Source of the DNA: Planctomycetaceae bacterium
GTDB lineage: Bacteria; Planctomycetota; UBA1135; GCA-002686595
DNA: 64,000 bases
Direction: 5' to 3'
Assembly (NCBI GenBank): GCA_016125265.1
Contig: WGMC01000018.1
Coordinates: 1 to 64,000, forward strand
The notes beneath the pieces were generated by a model, which saw only the letters and a program-made list of their open reading frames with translations, was not told where the DNA came from and ran no database searches. Position 1 is the stretch's first letter. The number at the start of each line of letters is the position of its first letter. A program made the translations under genes and the position numbers. Shown here in pieces: positions 7,595-15,550 of the stretch.

Positions 7595-8803
7595 TTAGAG
7601 GTTGCCCAGGCGGATCGCGCCCGTGGGGCAGTTCTTGGCGCAGGCGTGGTCGCGGGTGCACTCGTAGTTGAAGAGCTTGCGCACACTCGCGACGGGGCCG
7701 CGCGCGTTGAAGGCCTCGGTTTCGCAGACCATCTCGCACATGCCGCAGCCCACGCACAGCGCCGGGTCGATGCGCACACTGACGTGGTCCCGCGGCACCA
7801 CCGGGCACGCCAATCCGTCGACGAACTCGTGGGTGACGAGATCCCGGGTGGCGGCGTGGGCCGTCAGCACCTTCGTCGCCTCCTCTTCGCCGAGGCGCAC
7901 GATCTCCGGCACGTCCTGGAACTCGAAACGGCCCAGGTGCCCCACCTTGGGCTGGATCAAGGCGGTGCGCACGTCGACGTGCATGTGCAGGTTCTGCTCG
8001 GCCAGCACCTCTTCGGCGATCTCGAACGCGCGGAACAAGGTCGACGTCACGCGGCTCTTCCAGTTCGGCGCCTTGGAGCTGCCTTTCACGGTCAAATCGA
8101 CCGCGACGATCACGTCCGGGCGCAGGGACTTCGCGAAGCGCAGCGGCACCGGATCGACGATGCCGCCGTCCATGTAGTTGTAACCGCCGTTTTCGAGCGG
8201 CTCGAAAATGCCCGGCAGCGCGCAAGAGCTGTACACCGCGTCGACGAGCGAGATCTCGCCGAAACCCGGCGCGCCCCAGAACACCGTGGAACCCGTCTCC
8301 AGCCGCACGGCATTGCAGAAGAACGGGATGTCGAGCTGCGCGATCGTGCGCTTCGGCAAGATCTCCTCGAGGCGCTGGCGGAACGTGTCGCCGCGGTACA
8401 TGCTCGGCGCGCGCATGCCCTTCAGCAGCAACTTCACGAAGTTCAGTCGGAAGTAGTGCTCCTTCTCGATTGCCGCGATCATCTCCTCCATGCGGTCCAC
8501 GGAGTAGCCGCCCGCAGCCATGGCCCCCACCAGGGAGCCGATGCTGGTGCCCACGATCGCATCGCAGCGCAGGCCCAGTTTGTGCATGGCCTTCAGCACA
8601 CCGACGTGGGCCATGCCGCGCATGCCGCCGCCGCCGAGCACCAGGACGATCCGGGGGCGGGCCGCGAAGGGCGCGATGGGGCCCGGATCCGGCACGGAGA
8701 CGCCGGGGGCAGCGACGCCGGGGGCAGCGACGCCGGGAACGGCGGGACGGTGCGGATCGGGGCTCACGGGGGGATCGGGGCGCTCTGCGCCGCCCGACAT
8801 CAT
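7595..8803 (-). CDS. patatin-like phospholipase fused to a ferredoxin domain
   Basis: 402 residues. After a Pro/Ala/Gly linker (1-48) comes a patatin domain: oxyanion-hole GGGGMRG (57-63), nucleophile Ser87 in GTSIG, catalytic Asp212 in DGG, so it should hydrolyse acyl esters of lipids. Residues about 345-402 are a 2-cluster ferredoxin: CVGCGMCEMVC gives Cys350/353/356/360 for one [4Fe-4S] cluster, and CTRDHACAKNCP gives Cys382, Asp385, Cys388, Cys392, where Asp takes the place of one Cys. The fusion suggests a redox-controlled lipase or an electron-transfer role; this is an inference. No signal peptide is seen. Confidence 0.9.
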   Translation of the reverse strand: MMSGGAERPDPPVSPDPHRPAVPGVAAPGVAAPGVSVPDPGPIAPFAARPRIVLVLGGGGMRGMAHVGVLKAMHKLGLRCDAIVGTSIGSLVGAMAAGGYSVDRMEEMIAAIEKEHYFRLNFVKLLLKGMRAPSMYRGDTFRQRLEEILPKRTIAQLDIPFFCNAVRLETGSTVFWGAPGFGEISLVDAVYSSCALPGIFEPLENGGYNYMDGGIVDPVPLRFAKSLRPDVIVAVDLTVKGSSKAPNWKSRVTSTLFRAFEIAEEVLAEQNLHMHVDVRTALIQPKVGHLGRFEFQDVPEIVRLGEEEATKVLTAHAATRDLVTHEFVDGLACPVVPRDHVSVRIDPALCVGCGMCEMVCETEAFNARGPVASVRKLFNYECTRDHACAKNCPTGAIRLGNL

Positions 8804-8915
8804 CGGCCGGGAGACCGCGGTCCTTGCACGATCTGATGGCCCGCGGCCGCCCGGACACCAGCTCCAGGAATCCGGCGGGGCCGAATGCCCCCGCGGGTGC
8901 CTGCTGTGCCCTTAC

Positions 8916-8983
8916 TGGACGGCGCCCCTCACGGAACGGCGCCCCTCACTGAACGGTGTCCCTCACTGAACGGTGTCGAGCGT
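8916..8983. repeat. 17-bp tandem repeat at the 3' end of the ferritin-like gene
   Basis: Four 17-bp units: TGGACGGCGCCCCTCAC, GGAACGGCGCCCCTCAC, TGAACGGTGTCCCTCAC, then a diverged one that encodes the last codons of the bacterioferritin-like gene. The array looks like duplication of the gene end into the spacer, so the stop region is repeated. Confidence 0.8.
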
Positions 8984-9421
8984 GCCCGGCCGGCGCAGCA
9001 TCTTGTCCACTTCGCCGAGGTGTATCTCCTCGTCGTGGATCATCGTGCGGGCGTACTCCTCCAGCATCACCGAGCGGCCCTCCACCTGCGCGAGCAGTTC
9101 CCGGTAGACCCCGAGGGAGCGCCGCTCGTGCTCCAGCGACTCGCGCAGGATGTCGCCGATGTCGTGTTTGTGGGTCTCGAGCAGGGGTCCGATCCCGAGG
9201 GACGGGTGCCCGCCGAGGAGCGTGATGCGCTCGCCGGCCTGCTGGGCGTGGGCCAGGGATTCACCCGCCTGGTCGCGCAACCACGAGACGATCGGGATCC
9301 GGCTGTAGCCGAACACCATCAGGGAATAGTGCGTGTAGCGCACGACACCTGCGAGCTCGAGTTCGAGGATGCGGTTGAGGGTCTTGACGACCTGGTCGGT
9401 GTCGAGCGTCGCAGTTCCCAT
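8963..9421 (-). CDS. bacterioferritin-like di-iron protein
   Basis: 152 residues, close to the usual 155-160. A four-helix ferritin-like fold is implied by LELELAGVVRYTHYSLM (first Glu ligand), GESLAHAQQAGERI, ESLEHERRSL and MIHDEEIHLGEVD (last ExxH). The helix-2 motif reads E-S-L-A-H, so the Glu is one residue off from the classical E-x-x-H, and the Met that binds haem in E. coli Bfr is absent. It is likely a haem-free iron-storage or detoxification protein. A separate gene with its own promoter-like site at 9469-9497. Confidence 0.82.
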   Translation of the reverse strand: MGTATLDTDQVVKTLNRILELELAGVVRYTHYSLMVFGYSRIPIVSWLRDQAGESLAHAQQAGERITLLGGHPSLGIGPLLETHKHDIGDILRESLEHERRSLGVYRELLAQVEGRSVMLEEYARTMIHDEEIHLGEVDKMLRRPGTLDTVQ

Positions 9422-9746
9422 GGGATCGGGCGGAAAGGGGGTGTGGGGACGGGCGTGGAGAGCCCACGACGATAGGGGCCGCGTGCGCCGCCCTCAACCG
9501 CGGGGCTCGAATCGCTGCCCCGGGGCGCCTCCGCGTGGGTCGCACGGCACGGGGCGCCGATCCAGCCGCTCGCCGCGGACGGCGAAACACCAACGACGCG
9601 GCCCTCCTCCGCATTCCTGCCGGTGGGATCCGGCCCTCGGACGTGGAATCCGAAAGCCCGGTTCGCTCCAATTCGGCCCACCGTAACGGTGCCGGGCGCG
9701 CGTCGAGCGCGCCGGTCCTTCGCACCCCACCGTTCCCCAGCCCTCT
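9422..9746. other. intergenic region between divergent genes
   Basis: About 325 bp between the ferritin-like gene and the thiolase gene. Apart from the promoter-like pair for the ferritin-like gene, only GC-rich unstructured sequence and one short palindrome (GCGCGTCGAGCGCGC, near 9698) were seen. Confidence 0.5.
9469..9497 (-). promoter_or_regulatory. sigma70-like promoter of the ferritin-like gene
   Basis: On the minus strand TTGAGG (9497-9492) and TATCGT (9474-9469) are separated by 17 bp. Transcription would start near 9462 and leave a leader of about 40 nt before the ATG at 9421. This is a good match in a very GC-rich background. Confidence 0.5.
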
Positions 9747-9755
9747 TTGCACCCC

Positions 9756-11066
9756 GTGAGCCCCGCCCAGCCCTCCGTTGTCCTTGCCGCGGGCCTGCGG
9801 CTGCCCCAGGCCCGGGCCGGGGGCGCCTTCGCTTCCGAGGACGCGGGCCACCTCGGCGCCGCGGTCGCCCGGGAGCTGATCGCGCGCACGGCCCTCGATC
9901 CCGCGCTCTTCGACGAGGTGATCGCCGGATGTGTGGGCCCACCCCACGACCAGGCCAACGTGGCCCGGGTGATCGGCCTGCGCGCCGGCGTGCCGCGACA
10001 CGTGCCCGCGCGCACCGTGGCGCGCAACTGCGCGAGCGGATTGGAGGCGGTGACCTCGGCCGCGGCGTCGATCCAGGCCGGACACGGTTCGCTCTACCTG
10101 TGCCTCGGCGTGGAGGTGATGAGCGCGTACCCCTTGATCTACAACCGCGCGGCGACGGCCCACTTCGCGCGGCTCGCGCGGGCCAAGGGGCCGGCGGCCA
10201 AGGCGGCGGCGATCGCCGCGTGGCGACCGGCGATGATGGCGCCGCGCATCGCGCTGACGGAGGGACTCACCGATCCCGTGTCGGGGCTCATCATGGGCAA
10301 GACCGCGGAGAACCTGGTGCGCGACTTCGGACTGACGCGCGAACAGTGCGACCGCTTCAGCGTGGAGAGTCACCAACGCGCCGCGAAGGCCGTCGCGAAG
10401 GGTCGTTACGCGAAGGAGATCGTGCCGTACCTGCCGCTCGGGTCGCGTCCCGAGCAGGCGGCGCTCGAAGCGGACGACGGCATCCGCGCGAACCAGAGCC
10501 TCGAGGCGCTCGCGAAGCTGAAACCCTACTTCGAACGGCCCGATGGTGTGGTGACCGTCGGCAACTCGTGTGGCATCACCGACGGTGCGACCGCCCTCGT
10601 GGTGGCGGAAGAGGGCCGCGCGCGCGAGCTCGGCCTCGTGCCCTTGGCGCGTCTCAAGGGCTTTGCGTGGGCGGGTTGCGATCCGGCGCGCATGGGCCTC
10701 GGGCCCGTGTTCGCGACCGAGAAGCTGCTGCGCGACCAGGGTGTGGGTTTCGGCGACCTCGGGCCCATCGAGATCAACGAGGCCTTTGCGGCCCAAGTGC
10801 TCGCCTGCCTCGAAGCCTTCGCCTCGAAGCGTTTTGCCGGCGAATGCCTGAACCGCGGCGATGCGCTGGGCGAGCTCGATCCCGCGCGTGTCAATCCCAA
10901 CGGCGGCGCGATCGCGATCGGCCATCCCGTCGGCGCCACCGGTGCGCGGCTCTTGTTGACCGTGGCCCACGAACTGCGCGAACAGGACGCCACCTTGGGC
11001 CTTGCGACCCTGTGCATCGGCGGCGGCCAAGGCGGCGCCGCACTGCTCGAGAGGTGCCCCTCGTGA
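9756..11066 (+). CDS. acetyl-CoA acyltransferase (thiolase)
   Basis: 436 residues from the GTG at 9756 (a TTG at 9747 would add three residues). The nucleophilic Cys lies in VARNCASGLE, NEAFA and GGAIAIGHPVGATGAR carry the conserved Asn/His sites, and CIGGGQGGA holds the second active Cys. The length and the partner match the FadI/FadA type that cleaves 3-ketoacyl-CoA in beta-oxidation. Its stop overlaps the start of the next gene (GTGA, 11063-11066), so the two are translationally coupled, as in fadIJ/fadAB operons. Confidence 0.93.
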   Translation: MSPAQPSVVLAAGLRLPQARAGGAFASEDAGHLGAAVARELIARTALDPALFDEVIAGCVGPPHDQANVARVIGLRAGVPRHVPARTVARNCASGLEAVTSAAASIQAGHGSLYLCLGVEVMSAYPLIYNRAATAHFARLARAKGPAAKAAAIAAWRPAMMAPRIALTEGLTDPVSGLIMGKTAENLVRDFGLTREQCDRFSVESHQRAAKAVAKGRYAKEIVPYLPLGSRPEQAALEADDGIRANQSLEALAKLKPYFERPDGVVTVGNSCGITDGATALVVAEEGRARELGLVPLARLKGFAWAGCDPARMGLGPVFATEKLLRDQGVGFGDLGPIEINEAFAAQVLACLEAFASKRFAGECLNRGDALGELDPARVNPNGGAIAIGHPVGATGARLLLTVAHELREQDATLGLATLCIGGGQGGAALLERCPS

Positions 11067-13288
11067 TCGACTTCTCCGGTTTGCCCTTCCCCCAAGGCAG
11101 TCCGCCCGCGGGGAGCTGCGTGCGCCTCGAGCGCAACGCCGACACGAAACTGGCGCAGCTCGTGCTCGATCCGCCGCACCGCAGCCTAGCCGTCTTCGAC
11201 GGACCGCTGCTGCGCGACTTCGACCTGGCCCTCTCCGACTTGGAGCGCGACCACGGCGGCTTCACCGGCCTGATCGTGCGCGGCAAGGAACCGCTGCGGT
11301 TCTGCGCCGGAGCCGACGTCGAAGCCATCTTCGCGATCGAAACCGCCGAACAGGCCCGCCGATTGGCACGCCTCGGGCAGGAGCTCTTCCAGCGCATCCA
11401 CCGCCTGTCGAAGGGCGGCGGCGGATCGCTGTTCGTCGTCACGGCCGCCGGTGGGCCCGTCCCCGGGGGTGCGTTCGAGTTGGCGCTCGCCGGCGACGCG
11501 ATCGTGCTGGCGGACCACGAATCGACGCGCATTGGGCTGCCCGAGGTCAAACTCGGCATCCTGCCCGGTTGGGGCGGGTGCCAACGGCTGCCGCGGCGCG
11601 CGGGCGCGGTCGTCGCGCTCGACGCGATCCTGACCGGCAAACTCTTCCGCGCCAAGGACGCGCTGCGCAAGGGTCTGGTGGATCGGGTCACCCACCCCGA
11701 GTACCTCGACCGCGTGGCGCGCGACCTGGCGCTCGGCGTGGAGCGGTTGCCGAAGAAGGACCACCGCGCGCGGCAGTTCCTGGTGGACCGCAATCCGCTG
11801 GTGCGCGAGGTCGTGCGCCGGCGCACGCAGGCGACGGTCGAGCGCACCACGGGCGGCCACTACCCGGCGGCGTTCGAGGCGCTGGACCTGGTGCTCGACG
11901 CGGCGCGCACGCCGCTCGAACGCGGGCTCGAGAAGGAAGCCGACGCGCTGGCGCGGCTCGCAATCTCGCCGGTGGCCAAACACCTCGTGGCGATCTTCCG
12001 CGCGAGCGAAGCGCAGAAGAAACTCGGCGCGGATGAGGACGGCGGCAAGGCCCAGCGACTCCGCCGCGCCGCGGTGGTGGGCGCTGGCGTGATGGGCGCG
12101 GGCATCGCGAGCCTTTTGGCCCAACGCGGTGTGGACGTGCGCCTCTCGGACTTGGCGCGCGGGGCCCTCGACAGCGCCTTCCGCAGCCACGAGGCCGCGG
12201 TCAAGAAGGCACTCAAGCGGCGCCGTGTGGAGCGCCCCGACGCGGACCGGGCCATCGACCGATTCGAGCTGTCGACCGAGCCCGTTGGTTTTGGCGCCTG
12301 CGACTTCGTCATCGAGGCGATCGCCGAGAAGTTGGGCGCCAAACGCGCCGTGCTGGGCAACTTCGCCAAGCTGATCCGCAGCGATGCCGTGATCGCGACG
12401 AACACGTCGTCGCTCTCGGTCGACGCGATCGCGGCCGAGCTCGACGATCCGAGCCGGGTCGTCGGCATGCACTTCTTCAACCCGGTGGACAAGATGCCGC
12501 TGGTCGAGATCGTGCGCGGCGCGAAGACGAGCGACCGCACGGTGCGGCGTGTGGCGCGCCTCGCGCTCGACCTCGGCAAAACGCCGGTGGTGGTCGCGGA
12601 CCGCCCGGGATTCGTCGTGAACCGACTGCTCGGCCCCTACTTGGACGAGGCGCTGCGCCTCTTCGAAGAGGGCTCCAGCCCGCGCGAACTGGACCGCCGC
12701 GCGCGCGCCTTCGGATTGCCCATGGGGCCGTTCGAACTGCTCGACCGCGTGGGTCTCGACATCGCGGACCACGCGGCGCGTTCGCTCAGCGAAGCCTTCG
12801 GCGAACGCATGCGCGCGTCGGAGCTGCTCGCCCCGCTGCTCGCCGCTGGCGATCTGGGCGACAAGACCGGCCGCGGCATCTACGTGCGCCGCGGCAAGGA
12901 GAAAGAGCTCAATCCGCTCCTCCTGCGCCCGCCCCACGCCCCGGCGGCGAGCGAACTCTGGGGCCCCGAGCAGTTGGAGCGGCTGATCCTGCCGCTGCTG
13001 AACGAAGCGGCACTCTGCCTCCAAGAACGTGTGGTGCAAAGTGCCGCGGAGCTCGACCTGGCCGCCGTCTTCGGCATGGGTTTCCCGCCGTTCCGCGGCG
13101 GCCCGCTGCACCTCATCGACGACCGCGGGGCGCACGACGTGATCGCCGCCCTGGAACGCTGCGCCGCCCAACCCACCGTCGCGCGGCGACCGGGCGGCGT
13201 CGAACGATTCACGCCCGCGCCCATCCTGCGTGAGCTGGCCCGCACGGGCGGCCGCTTCCACACGCCGGCCGCGCGCCCGACGACCTGA
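11063..13288 (+). CDS. multifunctional enoyl-CoA hydratase / 3-hydroxyacyl-CoA dehydrogenase (FadJ/FadB type)
   Basis: 741 residues. The N-terminal crotonase domain (about 1-200) keeps both catalytic Glu residues, in GGAFELALAGD and GLPEVKLGILPGWGG. The NAD-binding domain starts at AAVVGAGVMGAGIASLLA (about 335), with the dehydrogenase His in GMHFFNPVDKMPLVEIV and the C-terminal domain marked by GFVVNRLLGPYLDEA. It performs hydration and oxidation of enoyl-CoA and hands the product to the thiolase encoded just upstream. An apparent continuous frame back to 9623 is only a shadow of the thiolase gene. Confidence 0.94.
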   Translation: MIDFSGLPFPQGSPPAGSCVRLERNADTKLAQLVLDPPHRSLAVFDGPLLRDFDLALSDLERDHGGFTGLIVRGKEPLRFCAGADVEAIFAIETAEQARRLARLGQELFQRIHRLSKGGGGSLFVVTAAGGPVPGGAFELALAGDAIVLADHESTRIGLPEVKLGILPGWGGCQRLPRRAGAVVALDAILTGKLFRAKDALRKGLVDRVTHPEYLDRVARDLALGVERLPKKDHRARQFLVDRNPLVREVVRRRTQATVERTTGGHYPAAFEALDLVLDAARTPLERGLEKEADALARLAISPVAKHLVAIFRASEAQKKLGADEDGGKAQRLRRAAVVGAGVMGAGIASLLAQRGVDVRLSDLARGALDSAFRSHEAAVKKALKRRRVERPDADRAIDRFELSTEPVGFGACDFVIEAIAEKLGAKRAVLGNFAKLIRSDAVIATNTSSLSVDAIAAELDDPSRVVGMHFFNPVDKMPLVEIVRGAKTSDRTVRRVARLALDLGKTPVVVADRPGFVVNRLLGPYLDEALRLFEEGSSPRELDRRARAFGLPMGPFELLDRVGLDIADHAARSLSEAFGERMRASELLAPLLAAGDLGDKTGRGIYVRRGKEKELNPLLLRPPHAPAASELWGPEQLERLILPLLNEAALCLQERVVQSAAELDLAAVFGMGFPPFRGGPLHLIDDRGAHDVIAALERCAAQPTVARRPGGVERFTPAPILRELARTGGRFHTPAARPTT

Positions 13289-13310
13289 TCCCCCCGAGGG
13301 CGAACGATCG

Positions 13311-13342
13311 CACCGCCGCTCCCCCATCGGAGCGCGGCGGTG
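13311..13342 (+). terminator. hairpin between the FadJ-type gene and transketolase gene
   Basis: CACCGCCGC pairs with GCGGCGGTG across a loop that also allows CTCC/GGAG pairing. There is no T-run, so it may only attenuate or be a processing site. Confidence 0.3.
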
Positions 13343-13381
13343 CCGACACGTCCCCCGTCCAACGCCCAGCCCCCCACGCCC

Positions 13382-15403
13382 ATGAGCAGCTTCAGCGCCA
13401 TCGATCAAGTCTGTGTGAACACACTGCGCGGACTCGCCATCGACGCCATCGAGAAGGCGAAGTCGGGCCACCCCGGTCTGCCGCTCGGCGCGGCCCCCAT
13501 GGCGTACGTGCTGTGGAGCCGCTTCCTCAAACACGATCCCAAGCACCCCGAGTGGCCCGATCGCGACCGTTTCGTGCTGAGCGCCGGGCACGGTTCGATG
13601 CTGCTCTACGGCTTGCTGCACCTCTTTGGCTACGACCTTCCGATGGAAGAGCTGCAGCGCTTCCGCCAACTCGGCAGCAAGACGCCCGGCCACCCGGAGT
13701 TCGGCCACACGGTCGGCGTCGAAGCCACCACGGGCCCCCTCGGCCAGGGATTTGCCAACGCCGTGGGCATGGCGATCGCGGAGCGGTACTTGGCCCAGCG
13801 CATGAACCGCGGCGGGCACACCGTGGTCGACCACCACACCTACGCTCTCGTCGGCGACGGCGACCTGATGGAAGGCATCGCGTCGGAGGCGGCGAGCCTC
13901 GCGGGACACCTCGAGCTCGGCAAGTTGGTCGTGCTCTACGACGCCAACGACATCAGCCTCGACGGCCCGACGACGATGGCCTTCACGGAGGACGTCGGCA
14001 AGCGCTTCGAAGCCCAGGGTTGGCACGTGCAGCGTGTGGCCGATGGCGACCGCGATCTCGCGGGCATCGAGGCCGCCATCGGCGCGGCCCGCGAAGAGAG
14101 TGCCCGTCCGTCGCTCGTGATCGTGAAGACGACCATCGGCTTCGGCTCGCCGGGCAAGGCGGGGACGTCGAAGGCCCACGGGGCGCCGCTCGGCGCCGCG
14201 GAACTCGAAGCGACGAAGAAGGCCCTCGGCCTCGATCCGGCGAAGAGTTTCGGCGTTCCTCCCGAGGCCTCGGCGCACTTCCACGCCCTGGCCAGCGAGG
14301 GCGCCGTGTGCCGCGATTCCTGGAACACACGAGTGGAGGAATGGCGCCGCGCCCACCCGCAGCTCTACACCCAGTGGCTGAGCGCGGAATGCGAGGAGAT
14401 CTTGCCCGCCGGTTGGAACGAGCGCCTGCCCAGTTGGGACGTCAACGCGGCCGCCACGGCCACACGCGACGCGGGCGGCGCCGTGCTCAACGAACTCGCC
14501 AAGCGCCTGCCGTGGCTCTTCGGCGGCGACGCGGACCTGTCCGAATCCACCAAAACCGCGCTGCACGGCGAAGCGGACTTCGACGGCCGCACGGGCGCGG
14601 GCCGCAACCTGCGCTACGGCGTGCGCGAACACGCCATGGCGGGCATCGCCAACGGCATCGCGTACCACGGCGGCCTGCGCACCTACACGGCGACGTTCTT
14701 CTGTTTCGCCGACTACATGCGGCCCTCCATGCGCCTCGCGGCCATGAACAAGTTGCCGGTCGTGTACGTGTTCACGCACGACTCGCTCGCCGTGGGCGAG
14801 GACGGCCCGACACACCAACCCGTCGAGCACCTGCTGTCGCTGCGCGCCATCCCGAACCTCGTCGTTCTTCGTCCCGCGGACGCCAACGAAACCCGCGAAG
14901 CGTGGTGCGCGGCTCTCGAGCGCAAAGGCGGCCCCACGGCCCTCGTGCTGTCGCGCCAGAAGCTGCCGCTCCTCGATCGCAAGACCGCCGGTTCCGCCGC
15001 CGAACTGCGGCGCGGCGCGTACGTCGTCTCCGAGCCCCAGGGCGCCGAAGCCAAGGTCGTCTTGATCGCCAGCGGTTCCGAGGTGTCCTTGGCACTCGAA
15101 GTCCAGATCCGCTTGGCCGCGTCAGGAGTCGGCGCCCGCGTGGTCTCGATGCCGTCGTGGGAGCTCTTCGCAACCCAGGACACCGCCTACCGGAACACCG
15201 TGTTGCCACCGCAGATCCCCCTGCGGGTCTCCATCGAGGCCGGCCGCACGCTGGGTTGGGAGCGTTGGATCGGGGACGGCGGCCTCGCGATCGGCGTGGA
15301 TGGCTTCGGTCATTCGGCCCCCGGTGACGAAGTCTTCGCCCACCACGGCTTGGAAGCCGGCGCCATCGCGCAGCGCATCCTGGCCCACGGAAAGGGCGCC
15401 TAA
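13382..15403 (+). CDS. tkt: transketolase
   Basis: 673 residues, the normal length. The thiamine-diphosphate motif GDGDLMEG is followed by about 30 residues to the conserved Asn ([10 protein letters not shown]). Other family marks are [19 protein letters not shown], the His of [12 protein letters not shown], the pyrimidine-domain [16 protein letters not shown], and [13 protein letters not shown]. It moves two-carbon units in the pentose phosphate pathway. The ATG at 13382 places [17 protein letters not shown] at the N-terminus, as in other transketolases. Confidence 0.96.
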   Translation: MSSFSAIDQVCVNTLRGLAIDAIEKAKSGHPGLPLGAAPMAYVLWSRFLKHDPKHPEWPDRDRFVLSAGHGSMLLYGLLHLFGYDLPMEELQRFRQLGSKTPGHPEFGHTVGVEATTGPLGQGFANAVGMAIAERYLAQRMNRGGHTVVDHHTYALVGDGDLMEGIASEAASLAGHLELGKLVVLYDANDISLDGPTTMAFTEDVGKRFEAQGWHVQRVADGDRDLAGIEAAIGAAREESARPSLVIVKTTIGFGSPGKAGTSKAHGAPLGAAELEATKKALGLDPAKSFGVPPEASAHFHALASEGAVCRDSWNTRVEEWRRAHPQLYTQWLSAECEEILPAGWNERLPSWDVNAAATATRDAGGAVLNELAKRLPWLFGGDADLSESTKTALHGEADFDGRTGAGRNLRYGVREHAMAGIANGIAYHGGLRTYTATFFCFADYMRPSMRLAAMNKLPVVYVFTHDSLAVGEDGPTHQPVEHLLSLRAIPNLVVLRPADANETREAWCAALERKGGPTALVLSRQKLPLLDRKTAGSAAELRRGAYVVSEPQGAEAKVVLIASGSEVSLALEVQIRLAASGVGARVVSMPSWELFATQDTAYRNTVLPPQIPLRVSIEAGRTLGWERWIGDGGLAIGVDGFGHSAPGDEVFAHHGLEAGAIAQRILAHGKGA

Positions 15404-15437
15404 CCCGACGCTTACCGCCGAGGATCGGCCTCCGGTG

Positions 15438-15470
15438 CCGGTGCGCTCCGCGGGAGCGCCGCCGCACCGG
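15438..15470 (+). terminator. hairpin after transketolase
   Basis: A nested stem: CCGGTGC..GCACCGG outside and GCTCC/GGAGC with a GCG loop inside. No T-run follows, so termination here is tentative. Confidence 0.35.
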
Positions 15471-15536
15471 GTGTTCCCCCGTCGTTGCGACCCGCGCGGG
15501 TCGGGCCAGGGGTTTGGACGCTCCTCCCGCCCGCAC

Positions 15537-15542
15537 TACCAT
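15537..15542 (+). promoter_or_regulatory. possible -10 box of the membrane-TPR gene
   Basis: TACCAT ends 8 nt before the ATG at 15551, which would give a leaderless or nearly leaderless mRNA. No -35 element was recognised. Confidence 0.3.
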
Positions 15543-15550
15543 CCCCCCCT

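Noticed and set aside
9623..13288. A possible thiolase-FadJ fusion of 1,221 codons
   Set aside because: The first 480 codons are out of frame with the thiolase and Arg-rich. The true genes overlap by GTGA at 11063.
11186..14830. A 1,214-codon minus-strand open frame across the FadJ-type and transketolase genes
   Set aside because: It is the antisense shadow of two clear enzymes, has His/Arg/Ala-rich composition and no family motifs. Similar long shadows (for example 22905-26216 and 15536-19624 minus) were dropped for the same reason.
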